Assembly: GCA_030704615.1 (NCBI GenBank)
Contig: CM060733.1
Coordinates: forward strand, 43,276,001-43,340,000
Reading direction: 5' to 3'
DNA length: 64,000 nucleotides
DNA from: Takakia lepidozioides
Lineage: Eukaryota; Streptophyta; Takakiopsida; Takakiales; Takakiaceae
Shown here: positions 57,505 through 64,000 of the stretch, piece after piece
Numbering within the stretch: the stretch's first letter is position 1
How the letters are laid out: each line of letters begins with the position of its first letter
The notes under the pieces: generated by a model
What the model was told of the DNA's origin: nothing
Database searches by the model: none
Seen by the model: only the letters and a program-made list of their open reading frames with translations
Position numbers and translations under genes: made by a program

Positions 57505-58465
57505 AAATGAACGCGACCGCCAATTATGGCGGTCACTTTGTTTTTCAAAATTAAAAAAGAAATAGCGACCGCCGTATTGGCGGTCGCTTCAATTTTTATT
57601 TTTTTTAAAGCAAGATTGGCGGTCGCACTGGCGGTCGCTTTATTTTTCGAAATAGAAAAAGAAATAGCGACCGCCATATTGACGTTCGCTACAATTTTTT
57701 TTTTTTTAAAGCAAGATTGGCGGTCGCACTGGCGGTCGTTTTATTTTTCGAATTAAAAAAACAAATAGCGACCGCTATGCTGGCAGTCGCTTCAATTTAT
57801 TCTTAAAAAAAACAAGATTGGCGGTCGCCTAATTTTAAAAAAAAAACTAGCGACTGCCGTATTGGCGGTCGCACAATTTTGTAAATATGTACAGAACAAG
57901 CGACCGCCATATTGCAGTCGGATAATTTCAAAAATATAAAAAGAAACAGCGACCGCCACTGGGCAGTCGCTTAATTTTAAAAATATATAGAAAAACAAAC
58001 GACCGCCATATGGCGGTCGGTAAATTTAAAATTATATATTAAAAAAAATGACCGCCACACTGGTGGTCGCTTGTTTTAAAACAATACAATATTTGCGACC
58101 ACCAAACCGGCGGTCGCGTCAATTTTAAAATATATATTAAGTTTAAGCGACCGCCAGTCTGGAGGTCGCTTAAACTTGAAAATATAAAGATTAAAAGCGA
58201 CCGCCTTACTGGCGGTCGCTTTTTTTTTTAAATATTAAAAATAAAAGCGACCACCATATTGGCGGCCGCTTTATTTTAAATATATTAACAAATGAAGCGA
58301 CCGCCATACGGGCGGTCGCTTAAATTTAAAAATATATAAAATATAAGTGACCGCAATATTACACAAAATGAAAGGAAATAAAATCGACCACAGTAGTGGC
58401 GGTCGTTTGTTTTTCATAAAAAATAAAAATAGCGACCGTAGTATTAGCGGTCGCTTAATTTCAAA
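57505..58465. repeat. GCGACCGCC palindrome array of the hAT element
   Basis: About 20 copies of a ~24-bp palindrome (GCGACCGCC, then 5-6 variable bases such as ATATT or GTATT, then GGCGGTCGC). They are separated by A/T-rich spacers of about 26 bp, giving a very regular ~50-bp period. Two units (about 57617 and 57717) have the half-sites in direct order. Confidence 0.9.
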
Positions 58466-58841
58466 ATTACAACAAATATGGTTGTATAGTCTTTTTCGGG
58501 TGGACGCTATTGGTTCGTCATTTGTTCATTTCACTTTCATTCTTCTTAGATCATATATAAGGGAGGAGGGTTACCAAGCTCCTCACTTCTTTTGGCGCAA
58601 ACACTTGAGGTTGCTTTGGATGGTCTCTTCCATTGAACGAAAGTGTAGCCCAAGAAGATGGTGCGCACCTTTTGCCGTTGTGGCTTCCACCAAAGCCACT
58701 TCAGCAGATTGTGTATAAGCTAACACTACAACCCACATCGACCCACTTGGGTTGCTGACAGATGTAGAAGTGTTGGGCTATCGCATTGCACTCTACATTC
58801 ACAACACGTTCATTTATAGGTGACTGTTTTTTGTTGCTTAC

Positions 58842-59866
58842 ATGGCTAGGTCCCAGGGGAGTGGATATTGGGTGAAGATAAGGGAGGAATTGAGCCCTTG
58901 GTATACGGCAATCCCGAACACTGTCAGTGCCACTGGTAGTGTTGAGTGCAACCTATGTGGATTAAAGCTTTCTTATCGTAAGGATCGGTTGTTCGCTCAC
59001 CTCGGTTATAAAGGTGTGAAGAGCGCTGGGGTGGGTTTATGCCCTAAAGCATCTATGCGGGTAAAAAGCCACTTTGCCCAGTATGGAGGCAATATTCCAA
59101 TGTCTTTGGATCTGGACATGACCTCTGAGCAGAACACTCCATCTTCCCGTCAGGATGCCCCAATTAGTACCCATGGTGACTCTTGTGAGGCTTCGGGTGT
59201 CCTTGGACAAGTGGGTTGTGCCGGAGCAACATCTGCTTCAACATCTCTTTGTACCCCTACACTTCAACGGAGTAGAGGATTACTGCAGCAATCCATGCAG
59301 GAAGATCTTAACTAGTTTGCGAAAAGACAGTTGGATTAAAAATGGGCATAGTTTTTCTTCGAGACCAACATACCATTTAATGTGGCAATGCTTCCGGCAT
59401 TTGTTTCTGCCGTTAGAGCAACCTCAGAGTCTAGATCCACGTATGTGCCTCCGACTTATCACAATCTCCGCACATGATTGCTAGAAGACGCCATGACCGA
59501 GCTTACCCAAAAGGTCAACAGTAGGACGGGCGAGTGCATCAGAAAATATGGAAGCACTATATGTGCCGATGGTTGGAGTTCTGTTACAAACAGATCGTTG
59601 TTCAATGTCATGCTCGTATGTCCAGCTGGGGAACAATTCTTGGGATTGGTCGACACTAGCGGCGAGAAGAAAGATGGACGTTATCAATGCCAATTATCGA
59701 CGGACTTCATCGAACAGGTCGGAAGTGATAGAATCGTGCAAATATGCACAGACAATGCCGCTAACATGAGAAACACTACAGACATGTTGTTGGCGCGTTA
59801 TCCCCATATGTACTATCAAGGTTGTGCTGCTCATATCCTTGACCTCCTTTTGGAAGATTGGGGAAA
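58842..59866 (+). pseudogene. hAT transposase, N-terminal half
   Basis: Starts at the ATG 58842. A BED-like zinc finger (VECNLCGLKLSYRKDR, then FAHLGYKG) is followed by a Ser/Thr-rich linker. Then, after a TAG (59313) and frame changes, comes a DUF659/hAT core: DAMTELTQKVNSRTGECI, YGSTICADGWSSVTNRSLF, FLGLVDTSGEKKDG, VQICTDNAANMRN and HMYYQGCAAHILDLLLEDWG. The reading stops at 59866 inside a GCGACCGCC palindrome. The rest of the protein is on the opposite strand (62750 to 60718). Confidence 0.85.
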
Positions 59867-60035
59867 AGCGACCGCCATTGCAATTACAAAAAACAACAAT
59901 AGTGGTGACTGCCCCTAATGGCGGTCGCTCCATTTTCCTCCAAAAAACAAAAAAACGACCGCCAGTAACGGCGGTCGCTTCATTTCCAAAATAATTAAAA
60001 TAAAAATGACCGCCAGTAATGGCGGTCGCTCCATT
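59865..60035. repeat. GCGACCGCC palindromes at the left inversion breakpoint
   Basis: Three or four GCGACCGCC/GGCGGTCGC palindromes, the first directly fused to the end of the hAT N-terminal reading frame. From 60036 to 60717 lies the 3' untranslated part of the inverted half; no gene was seen there. Confidence 0.8.
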
Positions 60036-60717
60036 TAAATAAAAATGAATGCACAGTTGGAAGCATGACACAATTGTTCTCCATTCCACAAGCAAATCAC
60101 CGAACACAAACATGAGCAAGTGACGGTACCTTTGGCCGACATTTTGGCTGGTATACACATTGACAACATTTTTATTTATTTTTCCAACACATACAAACAA
60201 CAATACAAATATTCACAGTGACAATGATCACATTGATATTACTTCACTACAGAAATATAAACATGTCCACTAAAATGTGTTGATGCATGCCTACAGTTGT
60301 TTTGCTTCAATTCCTTCTACTGCTTTGACGGCGGGACGAAGAAGATCATAATCATAATGCTTCGATAGGTTGAAAATCCGGGTCACTCTCGACTTCACCA
60401 CCGTTGCCATGATCATTGCTGGAATCGTCCTCCCTATCCGACCTCATATGTCCAGGCCTTTGAATCTGCAAGCGACCTCGAACCACATTTAGTTCTCTCT
60501 GAGGTCGACTCCCACTTCGATCTTGAATACCATCCACGGTATCTGGCCTGTTTGTGGGCCGATCGCCTACAAAAGGTTGGACTGTTCTCTGTCGTTTATG
60601 GACTTGGGACGCAATCGAAGGTGGTCTCGAAGGAGGTACCGGAAGGGGGTCTGCCCGAGATGGACCGACATTAGATGGTCCGGCATGTGAGGAACCACGG
60701 GTCTGCTGCGTAACCCG

Positions 60718-62188
60718 TCAGTTAAGGTGGAATTGTAGTGACAGGTTGTCATCATCCGAGGCTTCAACTTCCGCCCGGTCCAATGCAGCAGAATGATGCG
60801 TGCGTGTGGAAAACAGATCAACCCCGTTGCTCCTTAATGCCCGCTGTGTTGATGGGGAGCTGAATCGGTTTTCGCATTGTGGTGGAGCTGGTCGTATCGG
60901 TGAGGCATGATCCCGTCCCGTCGATTGTACAATGGGTTCGACACCATCGTTTGTATGAATAGGGTTGCGTACGTCGATCGGTCCTGGAAGTACATCATCC
61001 CTAAGCTCCATTATGGCACTACCGGTGGCTTCACCGTGTAGTGGGGGGCGAGAGTCGACCCCAACTTCATTTTGAAGACCATGTTTTGGGGATGACACAA
61101 TTGCAGCTTCACCTTCATTTGCGATACGCATTTTTTCAAGAAGATCATCAAAGATCGGCCGGATATAAGCATCCTCCTCTATGAATGTAAACGGGTCATA
61201 CGCATTTTCGGGAGCATCATCGGATCCATCTTTACTATCGGAGGCAGACGATTCCCTCTGAGATGATTCTCTCTGAGGCTTAGTATCGTTACTCATCGAA
61301 TCAACCTCAGAAGCAGAGTCTTCGGAATGCAAATTCCTCTCATACCATGCTGCAGTATTATCCGCTGCCCTCTCACGTAGCAGTCGGCAATTGATATACA
61401 CATACACCAATTTGTCAGCCCTCGCGGGATTCAACCTGTTGCGAATCTTGTTGTGAACAAATGAGTAACTGCTCCAATTGTGTTTGCAAGATGAGACAGA
61501 ACACACTTGAGCAAGAATACGCTTCGCAATGGGAGCCAATGTTCTTGCTCCAGCTCCAATCAGATCCCACCATTCATGTGGCAACATATTGAGCTCTTTT
61601 GGATCCGGCTTGTCCTCAAAAGGGTCGAGGCGATCTGAGAAGCATTGGTACTCGGATATAGGTCTCTCTGCATGGTTGGGCGGAGCCAGTCGCATGAGCA
61701 CTCGCACGAGGCCGGCCTTGGCATCAGCGTCATCTCGGAGCATGGTATTGTCGAGCAAGAATGGATTGAGCAAAGCCCCCGCATAATGCAAGTCCGTTTG
61801 AACCATCGAGCGACGGTCGTAAAATGCATCCTTAGCACTGTCCGCAAGTTCAGGTTCTAAGGAGAAGGGAGGATGCCTCAAGGATTGGACGTGCTTATCA
61901 AGATTTTGCATTAGTAACCATGCCTTAACTATTACTGGTTGTTTTTCATCAAACTCCCGCAAGACGATTAACACCGGCTCTACCATATAAATAAAATTTT
62001 CACATTTCTTCCAAAAATCATCGCTGCGAATGTTATTTTGAACTTTTCGACTTTTGGCTTTTCTGGAGTCCCGCAATGTCCGTGTGTATGCATCTCATTG
62101 AGGATCGATGATGGTGTGCTCCAGACTGCTCTTCACCGTCACCAACCGATCCACCATCAAGAAGTTAGTGGCAAAACATGTTTCACTT
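60718..62188 (-). pseudogene. hAT transposase, C-terminal half (inverted)
   Basis: From the solo repeat at 62189 the minus strand reads ETCFATNFLMVDRLVTVK, a TGA at 62097-62095, then 452 codons: KCENFIYMVEPVLIVLREF, KDAFYDRRSMVQTDLHYAG, LLNPFLL, LPHEWWDLIGAGARTLAPIA and SCKHNWSSYSFVHNKIRNRL (the hAT C-terminal dimerisation domain). A long acidic, Ser-rich tail ends DDDNLSLQFHLN. Apart from the TGA the reading is clean. It belongs with the plus-strand N-terminal half at 58842. Confidence 0.85.
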
Positions 62189-62634
62189 GTGTCGTGCGCA
62201 TACGTATCGCTACACAACTACATCGCTGTCCAAACCACACCACACATATATGCACAATAAAGTAGTCTGCCACAATGATAAGTAAAGCTAAAAAAGACAC
62301 ACACTCTCAACACAAGAAATATGAAATCCATCGCTATCACTCTTTAAAATAGAAGTCGAGCCAGGGGCACCCCACGCTATAGGGACTCCACCCCACAACA
62401 ACCTACACTCCCATCATAAGCACACTCAGATTTAAACGCATGAAGGAGCTCGGTCGCGTAGGCTCAACTCGAGAGAGATAAGCTGCGCGACTGCCGCTCT
62501 CGTGAAGATAAGACGGTTCAGGTGTCAAACTAAACTTGACACCTAACTTAACACTTGACCTAAATCCAAGTGTTAAGTACAAATAACTAGCTTTATTCTA
62601 GTCGTTTTCACACTGTGCTTATTTAACTTGACAC
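62189..62634 (-). repeat. Solo A-B repeat of the RT1 family in the hAT gene
   Basis: 446 bp, beginning TGTCGTGCGC (B) and continuing TGATAAG... to TTGACA (A) on the plus strand, about as similar to RT1 as the RT1 repeats are to each other. It is flanked by CTTG at 62185-62188 and 62635-62638. Removing it and one CTTG restores hAT reading (RNPS then ETCFATNF). A solo A-B is the product expected from recombination between A1 and A2 of a complete element. Confidence 0.9.
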
Positions 62635-62638
62635 TTGG

Positions 62639-62750
62639 ATTGCGAAGGCCGTATTTGGGTTTGTGCCTCTTATATATTGCCAAAGGGATGTGGTGTGTGC
62701 GGATGAATGACACAACAGTCTTCGCTCGCTTGACAAGTTGTTTTGGAAAT
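62639..62750 (-). pseudogene. hAT transposase, segment before the solo repeat
   Basis: Minus strand QLVKRAKTVVSFIRTHHIPL, AIYKRHKPKYGLRNPS: the hAT segment between LLLEDWG and ETCFATNF. It begins at a GCGACCGCC palindrome (62752), the right inversion breakpoint. Confidence 0.85.
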
Positions 62751-63330
62751 GGAGCGACCGCCAAAGTGGCGGTCACTTCTACGAAGTGTGCCCTACGCAT
62801 GGAGCGAAGAGTGAGGCAGGGGGAGGGGGGCATATAAGCTCCGACTCATTCTCCCCTCACTTCCATTATAGGCGGTCGCTTGAAGTTTTATTTTGTTTTT
62901 ATAAATGCAGCGACCACCATTACTGGCGGTCGTTTTTTTCTTTTTTTTAGCGAAATGGAGCGACCGCCAAGGTGGCGGTCGCTTCTACGAGGTCTGCCCT
63001 GCGCATGGAGCGAGGAATGAGGCGGTGGGGGGGGGGGGGCATATAAGCTCCTCCCCTCACTTCCATTATTGGCAGTTTTTGTTTTTACAAAATGCAGCGA
63101 CCGCCATTACTGGGGGTCGCTTTTATTTTTTTATTTTTGGAAATGGGGCGACTGCCATTACTGGCGGTCGTTTTTTTTTTTAATGGAGCGACCGCGAAGC
63201 TTTTATTTAAATTTTTGGAAATGGAGCGACCGCCATTTGTGGCGGTCGCTTTTATTTTAAGTACAGGCGGTCGCTTCTCTATATTTTGGAGGAAAATCGA
63301 GCGACCGCCATTACGGGCGGTCGCCGCAAT
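62745..63330. repeat. Right palindrome array of the hAT element with a duplicated unit
   Basis: About eight GCGACCGCC/GGCGGTCGC palindromes. A block of about 110 bp containing CGCATGGAGCGA, a G-run and CATATAAGCTCC occurs twice (62760-62875 and 62965-63065). The CATATAA may be a TATA-like element; the function is unknown. Confidence 0.75.
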
Positions 63331-64000
63331 TGTTTTGTTTTTTGTAAATCAGCTTCATTATTCATTTTAGGAACTATTTTGACACCTACTCAAACTAGTT
63401 AGAGTGAAGGGTTTAGAGTTACGTCTTATTAGTAAACCTCGTTTAGTGTTGCTCCGATTGTTGCAGAATGGCAGAGGGCCAGGACGATGACCGTCATGGA
63501 AATGACCCCAATGAACATGGACCGCCCCCTAAGAAAATCAAAGGGTCAAGGCAAGACTTGAATTGAGAAGTATGTGGTAACTTTAGCATACTAGCAGAAG
63601 AGGGCTGGAAGAGTTCAGGTGGCCGATGGCGAGATGCAAAAAATTCGTGAAATGGTACCACATCAATCGATTGTGGCCTTTGGATAGGCATGACGTGCAA
63701 ACCTGAAACAATTACGCAGAGTCCAGGTCTTGCACGAACTTGCATTTCTAGCATAGGGCGAATGAGGTGCATTGCACATTGTGGGGTCAACCTCTCTTAA
63801 AGGGTCAAATCCCGTACACCTTGGCAACCATATTGTACGTGGAGGTCATACTCTTGCGTCCAGTGAATTGACAAATTGCTAGTAGGAGGAACGCAAGGTT
63901 GCTATACGATTTGGAGTACATCCCAGACACGTTTGGAATACAACTGGCTGTAACGTTAGAGGAACAACTGGCGGAAAAAGACCAGCGAATCAGGACCCTG
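63331..64000. other. Right edge, no certain gene
   Basis: After a possible 3' splice site (TTGTTGCAG) a short frame from the ATG at 63470 reads MAEGQDDDRHGNDPNEHG, PPPKKIKGSRQDLN and stops at 63564. It has a PKKIK nuclear-localisation-like signal and may be the first exon of another transposon gene. A second open stretch at the very edge reads DLEYIPDTFGIQLAVTLEEQ. Neither can be assigned. Confidence 0.35.

Larger units (their letters stand above)
57335..63330. mobile_element. hAT transposon, rearranged, with palindrome arrays
   Basis: Extent set by the palindrome arrays (57505-58465, 59865-60035, 62745-63330) and the split hAT transposase between them. A GACGCTGAC-rich inverted repeat at 57336-57390 may be near the left end. 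I could not identify matching terminal repeats or an 8-bp duplication, so the outer limits are approximate. Confidence 0.65.

Noticed and set aside
57505-58465. CRISPR-like array of GCGACCGCC palindromes
   Set aside because: Spacers are simple A/T-rich filler, the context is a hAT transposon, and there are no Cas genes.

Overview
This is nuclear DNA of a eukaryote, most probably a streptophyte (charophyte-grade alga or early land plant). The reasons are a plant-type, seven-exon PGAP1-like hydrolase gene at the left edge, a captured exon of plant-type monodehydroascorbate reductase, and a very dense load of plant-style transposons. I cannot name the species. Apart from the hydrolase gene, almost everything from 4.4 kb to the right edge is mobile DNA, nested several levels deep.

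Layout from the outside in. (1) Hydrolase gene, minus strand, 457-4326, followed by a 304-bp hAT-type MITE with an 8-bp target duplication. (2) One LINE, minus strand, is cut into two halves that now lie 49 kb apart (56302-57321 and 5691-7355). (3) What separates them is a Ty3/gypsy retrotransposon, called RT2 here (7356-7413 plus 45296-56301). (4) RT2's 3' repeat is itself interrupted, exactly at an 8-bp duplication (ATTCTAAG), by a giant DNA transposon of 37.9 kb (7414-45295). (5) The giant element holds a second, complete gypsy element, RT1 (24281-35842), inserted in one of its transposase genes. (6) To the right, 57.4-63.3 kb is an hAT transposon whose transposase gene has been split by an inversion and then hit by a solo copy of an RT1-type repeat.

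The giant transposon is the most unusual item. It carries two diverged, mirror-image gene modules. Each pairs a MULE-like DDE transposase (zinc cluster, D-D-E, SWIM finger) with a divergently transcribed intron-containing gene. That gene encodes a ParB-like domain (box VWDGNHRLLAW) followed by a circularly ordered amino-methyltransferase-like domain. ParB-methyltransferase fusions are known from bacteria, phages and plasmids, so finding one in a eukaryotic DNA transposon is notable. Each module has its own family of 20-24 bp palindromes. In module 1 they form dense arrays spaced about 50 bp apart, and in module 2 they sit in two large introns of the ParB gene. The hAT element at 57-63 kb has a third, unrelated palindrome family with the same ~50-bp rhythm.

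The two gypsy elements carry a C5-cytosine methyltransferase between protease and reverse transcriptase, and a PHD finger at the end of integrase. Their terminal repeats are split in the order A1-internal-B1-A2-B2, an arrangement known from tyrosine-recombinase retrotransposons. Both also show a predicted self-priming site, with the sequence after A1 complementary to a site inside A. Each has different foreign DNA in its leader. Many transposon genes here are dead, and several nonsense codons are C-to-T changes (CGA to TGA, CAG to TAG), as expected for deamination of methylated cytosine.
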